64,000 nt of DNA from Isoetes taiwanensis (lineage: Eukaryota > Streptophyta > Lycopodiopsida > Isoetales > Isoetaceae), in NCBI GenBank assembly GCA_021234155.1, contig JAJEKV010000004.1:6948109-7012108 (forward strand). The letters run 5' to 3'. Of this stretch, positions 23,775 through 34,879 are shown one piece after another. Position numbers and translations under genes: made by a program. Position 1 is the first letter of the stretch. Each line of letters begins with the position of its first letter. The notes under the pieces are model-generated. The model did not search any database and was not told where the DNA came from. It worked only from the letters and a program-made list of their open reading frames with translations.

Positions 23775-24752
23775 TTACTTAAAAACAATCGAAAGTGAGA
23801 TAGCGACCGATGAAGTAAGACCATGCCCGGGAGTCAAGTGCATTCTCCAGATCGCAAAGACGAACTTGGACAACAGACCTTGCCATGGAGCGAGAGGTCC
23901 AAGAAACCGAAGTCCCCCGCAGCCTTTGGGGACGCATTGCATTTCCACCGTGGCCACCTTAACGACCGCCCCCTCCTCATTGCCACCCCATACAAAGTTA
24001 CGAACCATAGAGGAAATTTCTCGAACCTTGCTTTCCGGCGCCAAGATGATGGATGCCATATAAATATGCGTGGAACACAAAACGGACTTCGCCACCGTAA
24101 CCCTACCAGCCATGGAAAGCTTCCCCCCCTTCCACCAATTAAGGTGCCGACGCAGCCCCACCAAAATGTCCTCCCAAATGCCTGCTGCCGAAATGTCGAT
24201 GCCAAACGGGATCCCCAAAAGCCTAGAGCATGTGCCCTGCGGCTGCGTCCGCCAAGGAAATTGGGACACGACCACAGGCATGGGATCGTCTGCCGGCCAT
24301 AACACCGAGCACTTCGACCAATTCATAAGACAACCCGACGCAAGAGAGAATGCATCCAGCAACTCCTTCGTGTTTAACAGATTCCTTTCATCAGCCTGTA
24401 GGAAGAGGAAAGAGTCATCAACGTACTGACTCCCAATCTGCTGTGACCCATCTGCCATCCTCAACCCCTCCACAACACCCGCCTCCACTGCCGAGAGCAA
24501 GAATTGCGAAAGAGCCTCTGCAATGATGGTGAATAGGAAGGGCGCTAACGGGCATCCCTGGTGAACTCCGCGCCCCACACTAAAGATCGGCGATGACTCA
24601 CCATGACATAAGACAGTGGCTCTGGCAGACGTTAAGAGCTTCAGAGTCACTTCTGTAAAGCTCTCCCCACACCCAAAGGCGAGCATCATTCGCTTCAGAA
24701 AGACCCATCGAACACTATCATAAGCCTTTGCAAAGTCCAGCTTCAAGTACAC
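23775..24752 (-). pseudogene. LINE reverse transcriptase
   Basis: This 325-residue stretch has the reverse transcriptase motifs in order: LKLDFAKAYDSVRW (near the start), GVHQGCPLAPFLF, the active site YVDD (SQYVDDSFLF), and the thumb-region SMAGRVTVAKSVL. The target-primed enzyme would copy element RNA at a nicked site. The upstream fingers region is broken by frameshifts at 24753-25150. The frame ends in sequence preceding the zinc-binding block. Confidence 0.9.
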
Positions 24753-25148
24753 TATCCGCTGACTGTTTTTATGCCGGTGAATGCCCTCGAATGCCGCCGC
24801 GACATTATTGAGAATATGCCTGCCGAATGAAGCCGGACCGCATGGGGCAAATAGCCTCCTTCAAGACCACTTGCAATCTAAGCGAAAAAGGGCCTTTATG
24901 ATAATCTTGTATACAAAATGGTAAGCGTGATCTGACGCCAATCTGGAGATGGCGAGGGCTCCTTCACCTTCGTATCACGGAGATGCAGCCGGTGTTGAGT
25001 CTATAATCCAACGCCTCCGCTGCAGCTAGATCTTGATAGGTCTCAAAATTTCGGACTCCCCACCCAATCCCAATATTCTTGGAAGAACTCCACCGAATGC
25101 CGCCCAATCCCGGCACTTATGAGGGAGCCGTGGCGCCGCAAGCCTCCT

Positions 25149-25819
25149 CTAGCTCCTCGCCTTTGTAAATCCAAGGCCGCAATACTTGCCTTTTATCCGG
25201 CCGGCACCTTGCATGCCACCTTTTTTGTCGAAGTACCTCCTCCAACACATCGGGAGAAGGGATATGTCTTCTCCCCGAAAGAACCGAGAAAATGCCGGAA
25301 AGTAGCCCTGCTTAATATCAACAAAGCGAATGCGTAATCGCGACCATCGTGCAATGCCGCAGACGACATGGAGGCTACATACTTTTCCGCGCGCCAAGAG
25401 CTTCGAAGAACATCCGGAATTGGTGTCCCCTTCCCCGTAGCCGTGATCCTCGCCTTCACCCTCGCTTCTTGCAGACCCTTTTGGACTCCTCCGCCGCAAT
25501 GTAGCGCAGAATCTCGTTCTCCCGCACCCCATCAGACGGCTGGGACCTAAGGGCTTCCAGTTCGCGATACAATGTCTCTAACGTCTCCCGCTCTTGCCGT
25601 GCCCTACGACTTCCCCATGACTTGGCAAATGCCTTGACCTCAGCCAGGGCCTTCACCATCTCTGACATCCCAAAGTTATCACGAAAGGTGCGGAACCAGA
25701 TCTGCTGGCAACCCCAAGAGAAATCAACATCCTTGAGGTAAGCAGTGTTGAGCTTGAAGACCGTGCGCGCCGGCCTGACTGCAGTCGAGCCCTGGGAAAT
25801 TAGCAGTCGAGCCCTGGGA
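25149..25819 (-). pseudogene. LINE region between endonuclease and reverse transcriptase
   Basis: The frame shows FRDNFGMSEMVKALAEVKAFAKSWGS followed by a charged coiled-coil-like stretch (RRARQERETLETLYRELEALRS). This arrangement is typical of the linker between endonuclease and reverse transcriptase in plant L1 elements. Two frames are needed to follow it to 25149. Confidence 0.7.
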
Positions 25820-25838
25820 TATTTATGTGTTAAATATT
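25820..25838. repeat. Target-site duplication of the minus-strand LINE (right)
   Basis: Exact copy of 22598-22616, at the 5' (truncated) end of the element. Confidence 0.92.
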
Positions 25839-26828
25839 GTGTGACTTTTAAGTATTTTAATGGGGAAAAAAAGATTAAGCCCATGCATTGTTACTTTTGA
25901 ACTAACAATGCAAATAAAATTTTAATTTAAATTATGCCATGCAATTTGAAAGTCTAGTTTTTAGAGTGACCTTTAAAAAAAAAAAAAAAGGGCAGCCCTT
26001 CAATTTCCAACCCTGTGTAGGAGGATGGAAAGAATAACTTTAAAACCCTCGAGCAGAGTTCGAAATTGGGGGGGGTTCGACCCTTAAAAATCCGGCCTTT
26101 CCAAAAAATTTTCGATAGCCAAAAAATATTCCCGGCATTTTTTCAGGCTATTTTCGGAGAAGTTTCTAAGGATTTCCGGGAAAGTACACTATAATTTCAT
26201 GCATTTCCATATCTGAGAATGACCTTTTTGATCGACATTCACAGCATGGAAACTGGCGACATGCGCATACGGAGCCCTGGTTGACATGCCAGGAATGTCG
26301 ACCAAAAGGTCCTTCCTGTAACGTGGAAACAAGGGACGTTCGATTCTTGAAGCAGGGGAGCAGTAAAAATCAGTCAGAATGCAAGTAAACATGAGCAGAA
26401 TGCAAGTAAATCAGCGAAATGTAGGGTAATCATGCTAGATTGCAAGTAAAACAGAGATGCGCTTCTGGAATGCAAGTAAAACAAGAATGGCAGCGACGAA
26501 CACAGGATTCTTGATTTGAAACTTGCCAAATGGCATGATCTGATTAGCGCAAGGGTAAGAATTGAACGTACCTGGTTTTTACGGCAGCTTTAAATGTAAG
26601 CACGCATTTTTAATGGTGTGGGCAAATTCTAATTTCGAACCCTGCACTCGAGTTGTATTATTGCACTCCCTCACGTACCCAAGTTTTGCACGTCACAGGA
26701 ATATCAAATCTAATAATTGATGACAGCTTTATTGTCCATTTAATTATTGCAACTTTATGGCAGAAAGTAAAAGCTTTCACAGCCTTGGCACAAACTAAAT
26801 AATCTTCTACGTAAAGATTATTTATTTT
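25839..26828. other. Spacer upstream of the E2 gene
   Basis: No gene is recognised. It holds an A-run (25974-25988) and four spaced copies of TGCAAGTAAA at 26380-26480. The promoter of the downstream E2 gene presumably lies in its right part. Confidence 0.5.
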
Positions 26829-27164
26829 GTGTCATTTGCATCGGGAAATAAAGGAGCGCCGGCGGACCGGATTTTAAAAGCCCGTCCAATCCGACTAATT
26901 GTGAAGGCGCCCTTCCTCTTCTCGTCTACAGCCTGTGCAACATCAAAGCGTCGGAGGTCTGGATCTGGAATTTTGGGGGTTTCACCTGCCTTTAACAGCT
27001 TGGATTCGAGTCCGTCGTACCGAAGTTCCTTGGTTGCCCAACATATTTTCCAATAAATCCTCGTGTTTGTGGGTCATTTTATATCTTGAGCTACCTGCTT
27101 TGGCGCCCGGTCTCTGGTTTTGAGAGTGATTAAACGCAACATTTGAGTTTGGTACCAGGTTTTG

Positions 27165-28375
<1,211 letters not shown>

Positions 28376-29068
28376 ATAAACCATCTGGAATCTCTACCGT
28401 ACTTATATGGTCATGTAAAGTTCAGAAAGGGACGAGGTCGTTGATGCTATATTTGACTCGACCATTGCTTGTTGAAACAGGTGGGTGGGGAAATTAAACC
28501 TGTTCTTAGAATTGTATATTTTGAAAATTGATCTCCAATTTTTAAATTTTTTGGTTATACTGGGTATATCATATGTTAAGTTTTGAAGGATACATAGTGC
28601 ACTACAAGCATAGTGCCTCTCTTGGACTCGTTTCCACATTTCAATGTTCTTTCGTTTTATGTACAAAGAATATTAGAAGACTGATACATAAGATGTCTAT
28701 CAGTCATAGAAATAATTGTATTGCTTTCATGCTTCACTGCAAAATAATCTCTAATTTCATCATTGGGTTATTTCCTCCCATTTCTGAGATGAAGGCATTG
28801 TGTCTTATTTTTTTTCTTCTTATTATTGTCAGTTGGTTTGGATCAGTATTATGAGTAGTCCGATTGGTTCTCTTTGCTTTGTGAAGCCAAGTAAAGCAGA
28901 ATTTAGTGTCTAATTAAATAGACTGTACTTTTTTTTTGAAGTACGTTTAACTTATATACAAAATCAAAACTCTTTTTTATTAGTAATTTTTGAGGTTCAC
29001 AGATTGTCCATGGTTTTCACCGTTACATCGTGGCATGTTGAACAGCCTTTTGTTTGGCCTTTATATAA
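28376..29068 (+). other. 3' flank / 3' UTR of the E2 gene
   Basis: AT-rich sequence with several AATAAA-like signals, the first overlapping the stop codon. No other gene is seen. It ends at the target duplication of the foldback element. Confidence 0.5.
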
Positions 29069-30324
29069 GGGAAAAATTTAAAAATGCTCTTGTATTTTGC
29101 AATAATTATGAAAATGCCCTTATATTTCTTGGTATTGTCAAAATGCCCTTGGCGTGGTGAAGTCCAAAGCTCCAAATCCATCCATGCTTAGTCTAAATGG
29201 CCATTTCATCTCCTCAGCTCTTCTTTTACTATTCCATTCTAGGATGTGAATGCGGTTGGGAAAGCAGATCGTGTGTGCAAAATCTCGGTTGGAGTCCATT
29301 CTAGGATGTGAGCAGCTCGTGTGTGCAAAATCTCGGTTGGAGATTTAGACAATTTCCAATTACACAAAACTACCCATCTTGAATGAGATGTTGGAAAGCT
29401 TACAGATCATATGAATAGCATCCGTGCATGTCCGTCCAGAAGAAGACCCATTCCTCTGAACTTACCAATGCAAACCAGGAAGCTGCTAAGAAATGGAGCT
29501 AGACACAAAAGAAGCAGAAGTGTTGCAAGGCTACTAACATGCAAATTTGTAGTCTGATGCTACAATTTACGACTAAAATTTGCTATAAAATTAGGATTAC
29601 CTGATATAATCTGTGGAGTAGGGCCGGGTGGAGCTGGAGCTCTAACACCGATCAAAATCGCCCAACATTTGCCTCCCATCCAATTTCTAACGTCTCAAGC
29701 TGTTTACGTTTTGGCCATTCCCAGCAGATACGACGCAAAAGATCATGCATGCATCGATTTTAGAGATAGCAATAGGCAAATTGTTCTAAGCAAAAAGGCA
29801 TAACAGCACCAACTTCAAGCGATGGATCTAATTTCAGATTTGATAAGCCAAGAAACTAATAGATGTAAAGATGTATTCGACAAAGGAGTTGGATTATGGT
29901 GAAAACCGATCGAAATATATTCAACAAAGGAGTTGGATTATAGTGAAAACCGATCGAAATATATTCAACAAAGGAGTTGGATTATGGTGAAAACTGATCG
30001 AAATATATTCAACAAAGGAGGTGGATTATGGTGAAAACCGATAGAAATCTTTGGATATCTTTTGATATGTATTGATTACTTCTAAATTTAGTTATCACGG
30101 ATCAATACGATGTTATTTCTCCCATCGAAGTAGAAAACATGCACGAAATCAAGGTGGCAAAAGAACATGCACCAAATCAATGAGGTAAAAGGACAGGACG
30201 GAGAGTAGCATATCATATGCTATCTTCCTACAATAGAAAAATTGGGGCATTTTGATAATTAAGTAAAATACAGGGGCATTTTCACAATTATTATCAAATA
30301 CAAGGGCATTTTTAGAACTTTCCC
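29069..30324. mobile_element. Mutator-type foldback element (non-autonomous), second copy type
   Basis: The ends read GGGAAAAATTTAAAAATGC on the left and GGGCATTTTTAGAACTTTCCC on the right. A perfect 9-bp duplication TTTATATAA lies at 29060-29068 and 30325-30333. Subterminal blocks AAAATGCCCTT (left) and GGGGCATTTT (right) repeat, as in the element at 3726-4353. The interior has no transposase. It contains four tandem ~44-bp units (CAAAGGAGTTGGATTATGG) at about 29880-30045. Confidence 0.87.
29880..30045 (+). repeat. Four tandem ~44-bp units inside the foldback element
   Basis: Each unit contains CAAAGGAGTTGGATTATGG, GTGAAAACCGATCG and AAATATATTCA. There are very few differences between copies, so the expansion is recent. 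Confidence 0.88.
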
Positions 30325-30333
30325 TTTATATAA

Positions 30334-30957
30334 TCATCGCAATGTTTTTTAGTCTGTTAGGACAGATGTGTTTAAGGCATGCAATATATCAATATTAACA
30401 TTTGAAAGTTGGTCTTTGTTCACATTATGATTTTCTTTGGGGATAACAAAGAGATCTTTGCTTTCTAAGTGGAGCAAAACTAGTAAGTTTTACAAGTTTA
30501 TGAAAATTGACATTGAACAAGGTTTTGAAAATTAAGATAAGTTAAAACGTTTAAATTTTAATTGGTTTCATTTTTTGGGTTGCCCCTAGGGGGGCAAACC
30601 CTCGTTTGTATGGGGTTGTGGCATATCCTAAGTATATGTTGGAATATACTCAGAATATGTTGATGACTGCTCAAAACCGATTGTACTCTGTAAACTGGCG
30701 GTCGTTTGCGTTCTACATCGAGGATGGTCCAACCGGTCAACCGGCATGGCAGACAGAAGCTGGCTCAGGCTGTAGCTTCATCTTCTTCCTTGGTCTTTAA
30801 CTGCACAAACGCCGCCTGCACTCCTGGGTTCTGGGTTCTTGTCGGACTTCTAGGAATTTTTTGCGCTTAAATTCGATTCAAGTAGGCTCGAAAGGTATTC
30901 CGGCGAATGGGGTCGTGAAATCTTGAAGAAATTCTTAAGCTAAGGAAATCAGTAGGC
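30334..30957. other. No gene recognised
   Basis: Spacer between the foldback element and a PPR relic. A short open frame at 30606-30800 has no recognisable domain. Confidence 0.5.
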
Positions 30958-31210
30958 CGTCTTCTTCGCATGGCATGTTTGTCTTCTCAAATGGTATATA
31001 TTGTGCCAAACGTGTTCCGTTATAATTTCTAGTTAATCTTCTGAGTCGTGAAGGATTTGTCACAGAAGCTGAAGAGTTGTTTAGGACTCTCTCTGAGCCC
31101 AAAATTTGTGGCTGGAGCACACTTCTTTGTTCTTGCAGAGCTCGTGGGAGTCTTGAGGTAGGGAAACAATGTTTCAAAGAAACCATCGATCTAGAATCTA
31201 ATTATGTTGT
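30958..31210 (+). pseudogene. PPR protein fragment (E-domain region), split by a LINE
   Basis: Pentatricopeptide-repeat proteins bind organellar RNA. The fragment reads MVYIVPNVFRYNF, then after a one-base shift LVNLLSREGFVTEAEELFRTLSEP, then WSTLLCSCRARGSLEVGKQCF and IDLESNYVV. This matches the last PPR motifs and start of the E domain of plant PLS-type proteins. The frame is cut at 31195-31210 by the LINE. The sequence after the LINE (38818 on) continues ESNYVVAYVAVT in frame before dissolving. It was probably already a pseudogene when the LINE arrived. Confidence 0.7.
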
Positions 31211-31423
31211 ACAGGTTGCATATTTAGGAAGGGACAATGGGAGAGCGCCAATTTTCTTGGAAAATTTGTCCTTTTCCGAAATTTTCTGTTGAGCCCTGCT
31301 TCTTGGCTGTTTTTTGAAATTTCTGCCCCATTCGACCCCAATTTCTTTCAGATCTCTGCTAGCCCTGTAGGGGCTAGCAATTTAAGCTAGTATCCATATG
31401 ATTCCTCTGCAAATTATCTACAT

Positions 31424-31732
31424 ATGGATATAAAAATCTTTGTAATTTTTCAAGATAAGAGCAGATTGACGTGTGGTTATTTGAGCGGATCTGTTACTCA
31501 ACTCTGGCAATCTCTGATTACAAAGGAATACTTCCCAGAGGAGAATTTTCATCCGGAATATACATTTGTTCCGAGCTGTGAAGAATTTGAGGCAGAAATT
31601 GTTCAATCTTGGCTGGAAGAATTCATAAAAAACAAGAATTCAGAAGCAACTGCAATATTTCGAGTGAATTGTGACTGGGCTGATACAAAGTTAACAGTTA
31701 GATTGTATAATGAGGCAAATCCGGGGCAATGA
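31424..31732 (+). CDS. LINE 5' ORF of unknown function (ORF0-like)
   Basis: A 102-residue open frame lies between the LINE's 5' end and ORF1, starting at the ATG at 31424. The translation is acidic and not repetitive (for example SCEEFEAEIVQSWLEEFIKN and FRVNCDWADTKLTVRLYNEA). I recognise no domain. It ends 152 bp before the ORF1 start. L1-type elements in plants normally have a non-coding 5' UTR here. It may be a real accessory gene or a chance ORF. Confidence 0.4.
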   Translation: MDIKIFVIFQDKSRLTCGYLSGSVTQLWQSLITKEYFPEENFHPEYTFVPSCEEFEAEIVQSWLEEFIKNKNSEATAIFRVNCDWADTKLTVRLYNEANPGQ

Positions 31733-31884
31733 GGAATGCTTCTCTGATCTCTTAGTGATTATGTTGATTTCGAACCCCAAAGCTTCTCCCGACCGTTATC
31801 AATTGCCATTTCCTTGAATCATCCTTCTTCCCCCCTTTTAATTTTCCTTTCACTTGCTTTTGTTGATTTCTCCTGGCCTTTACA

Positions 31885-34240
31885 ATGGAAAATTTAGCCA
31901 ATTTTAACCCTAAATTCCCTGCTTTTCTCCACGGATTTGCTCAGCTCCAAGACTCTGAGCGGCTTTCCTTGCTTCACCAGTTAAGACTCTTCCAAGAAAA
32001 TCCAAAAAATGGTCTGATTTTTGGGGATTTTGCTAACCTTCTGTCTGCTGATCAGATCATGAATCCCATAACTCATATGGTGCCAATCTGGGATAATTTA
32101 TCGAAGGATCCTGATCTCCATGGTCGGCTGCCAACTCTGCACCCTTCCACTCAAATTCCGCTGCCTTATGGAGTTCCTAAGCCAGTAAGAAAGGTGCTAT
32201 CGGATAAAACCTTGGATGATGCTTTGATGGACTTCCAAGCTGCAGACGGAAATAAGCAACCTTTATATCATGGTATCTCTTTAAATCTACCCTCTGTGCA
32301 TGAAAAAATGTTGATTCTCAAGGATACTGCTGTTCTTGTCAAGGTTAACAAATGTGGTATAAATCTAGGGAAATTATGGACTTTCTGCCAAAACCTTCAA
32401 AAAGGAGTCCTCATCAAAGCCATGTATTGGTTAAACTATCCCTTTATTATGGTGGAATGCGAAAATAAAAGAACATCAATTTTTTTTCTCAACTGTGGAC
32501 CTCTGGTTTTCGAAAATTTTCAAATCTCTTTCCTCAAATGGAACCCTAGATTGGATACCACTTCTTTTGATTCCCTGTGTATTGCTTCCACCACCCTTCA
32601 TGGTCTGAATCCAATTTATTGGAATGAGGATTGCTTCAAGAAATTGTTTAACTCTATTGGCACTTACATTTCCACAGAATATTCTCCTGATAGACCTCCC
32701 AGAGCTTTTATTCAGCTTGATTTATCCAAGCCCATTCCAATTGAAATCCCTTTTTCTGATGCTTTTGGGCAAAAGTCAACAGTATCACTAAGATGGTCAG
32801 GTTTGCCTTCCCTTTGTCAGTTATGTGAAAGCAGGCATTTTTGGTATGAAAACTGTAGAGCAAACTCCAGGAAACAAGCTGAGATAGTTATGAACACAAT
32901 TCCTCCAAAGGAATTAGGTAAGAATGACAGGGTTATGTTTTCAGATGAACCAATAACAAATAAATCTACCAAACTTCAAGGTGTGATGGAAACAAATATG
33001 GAGATATTGCCAAGCAATGCAGCAACAAGAGATAATAATGAATTTGCTTGGAAAAAGGTCAATGGTTCTCAAAGGAGAAACCAAAAGAACAGATTAGCAA
33101 GAGAAAATATAAAGAACAGTCAGGGTATAGTAATCTCAGACTCGACCTTGAGTAAAAGCAGCTTAACAGGTATATACAAAAAGGCTGCAGAGGTTAAGGT
33201 CATACAAAAGTATGGGGAATTCTCTGGCAAAGGAAAAGATCCAATTGGTCAATCAATTGGTCAATCAACTAAGTCAACAGAAGACTTGCACTCTACTTTA
33301 GACAAAATTATTCAAGATGCAAAAGTTTTGAATAATTCCAGATTGTCTACATCTTTGAATAAAAAAAAAAAAAAAAAAATAGTAAGGGAGATTCATTAAT
33401 TAGGAAAAGCCATATTCCCAAGACTTATCCATTGGATAACCAGGCAACAAAAGAGAAAGAAAAGGTGAACTCTGATTCACAGATGGTAGGAAAAGCAGTT
33501 ATGGAGAAAACTCCAAATCCTTCCAAAAAATGTTCAGTACCTGACAAGGCTCCAGACCCGGTCAAAAATGGAAAGCAGGATGCACCAAATCGGCTTGACT
33601 TGGAAAATAAGGTCCTCTGCTCCAATAAATTTCAGGTACTTGTAAACTTAAATACTAACCTTGATGATCAAATTTTGGATCCTGGAAATTTAGTGAATGA
33701 AATCCATTCTTGTTCATCTGCAAATCCTATTATTGATCTTTCCTCTCATCCCTCATGTTCAAGTCCTATGGTCCAATTTGAACCCCTCATAGACTTTGGT
33801 AAAAGCCCTCCTTATGAGAGTAAAAAATGTTCTTCCATCTCTTCAGATATTGAGAAACAAATGGCAGTTCTTCAAGAAGGATTGGTTTGCATAAATTCAG
33901 TTCAAGTTGCTTCTCAAGATGAGGGGACAAAAAGGTTAGAATGCTCTTCAGACTGTTCTGCTGAAATATTGATGGTTTTAGATACTCCAGACCGAGAGCA
34001 TACTCAAATAGAGCAGGGATCTCCTCCAAGTATTAGTCCAGAGATTTGCACCAATATTCAGAATTCAGCTATGGATGCTCATTTCTCCAGGCAAGTACCC
34101 TTCCAAAATTCTTCTAAGAAAAGCTTATTTGATAATTCTATAAATAGAATATTTGAGTTTATTCCAGGGGGTGCATCTGATAGTGATGATGAGCTAGATT
34201 TTGATAATACTAAAGAAAATGTGTGCAAAACAAGTTGGGG
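31885..34240 (+). pseudogene. LINE ORF1: DUF4283-like domain plus CCHC knuckle
   Basis: ORF1 proteins of plant L1 elements bind element RNA. The ATG at 31885 opens 504 codons. Residues ~140-290 resemble the DUF4283 RNA-binding region (ILIKAMYWLNYPF-type block). A zinc knuckle CQLCESRHFWYENC lies near residues 312-325. A poly-lysine run encoded by a 20-nt A-tract (33361-33380) ends the frame at 33399. The next frame (33432 on) continues with similar Ser/Asp-rich sequence to about 34240. The A-tract probably shifted an ORF that was originally longer, about 780 codons. Confidence 0.8.
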
Positions 34241-34877
34241 AGATGATGAGTTACTGAGAGATACCTTTTTGAAGCTCCCTAAATTTGAAGCTTCTAACCT
34301 GGGAGATTGGATCTACCCAGGGTCTTCTTCAATTTGGATAGAAGCTAATGGTACTCGAGGGGGGGTGGCTATTATTTGGAAAAATTTACAGCACATCTCA
34401 TTCTGCAATAGTGTTTCTAAAATGTGGCAGGCTGTGACTTTTTCTGTAAACAATTCCACCATTGGAGTCATAAATGTCTATGCCTCTACCTGTCCTAAGG
34501 AAAGAGAGAAGCTCTGGCCTACTATTAATTCTTGGATATCAAATAACTCCTCCTTTGACTGGATCCTTGCTGGAGATTTTAATAATACTCCTATTTGGGA
34601 TATGAAACTTGGGAATAAAATCAATATGTCCATAACTGAGAGATCTAATTGGGATAATCTTTTAACTGACTCGTCCCTGATTCACATTCCATCCGCTACC
34701 TCCATTTATTCTTGGTCTAATAAGCGGAAAGGTAGGGACAGAGTTTACTGTGCTCTTGATAGGTTCTATATTTTTAACCCAAACTCGGAATTTTGGGACA
34801 ATTGCTATGTGTCAAGTGATGATGGAACATCTATTTCTGACCATCAACCTCAATTTCTTAGTATAAGCATCTGCTGA
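34241..34877 (+). pseudogene. LINE endonuclease, N-terminus missing
   Basis: Apurinic-type endonuclease nicks the target DNA. Visible are GGVAIIWKNLQ, INVYAS, the LAGDFNNTP motif with its catalytic Asp, the YSWSNKRKGRDRVYCALDRF block and the terminal SDHQP with the catalytic His. The usual start with the first catalytic Asn and the QET glutamate is absent. The frame passes straight from ORF1-like sequence into mid-domain, which indicates an internal deletion. The frame shifts again near 34862. Confidence 0.82.
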
Positions 34878-34879
34878 GT

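Larger units (their letters stand above)
22617..25819 (-). mobile_element. 5'-truncated L1-type LINE
   Basis: The element is flanked by a perfect 19-bp duplication. Its 3' end, on the minus strand, is a short poly-A (T-run at 22615-22623). It is GC-richer than its surroundings. Coding blocks in minus order are the region between endonuclease and reverse transcriptase (25819-25149), the reverse transcriptase (24752-23775) and the zinc-binding tail (23403-22736). The endonuclease and ORF1 are absent, so it is 5'-truncated. The 5' junction carries a small direct repeat of GCAGTCGAGCCCTGGGA (25782-25819). Confidence 0.92.

Noticed and set aside
23823-24429. Plus-strand ORFs over the LINE reverse transcriptase
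   Set aside because: Antisense shadows of a GC-rich coding frame whose minus-strand translation has all the reverse transcriptase motifs.
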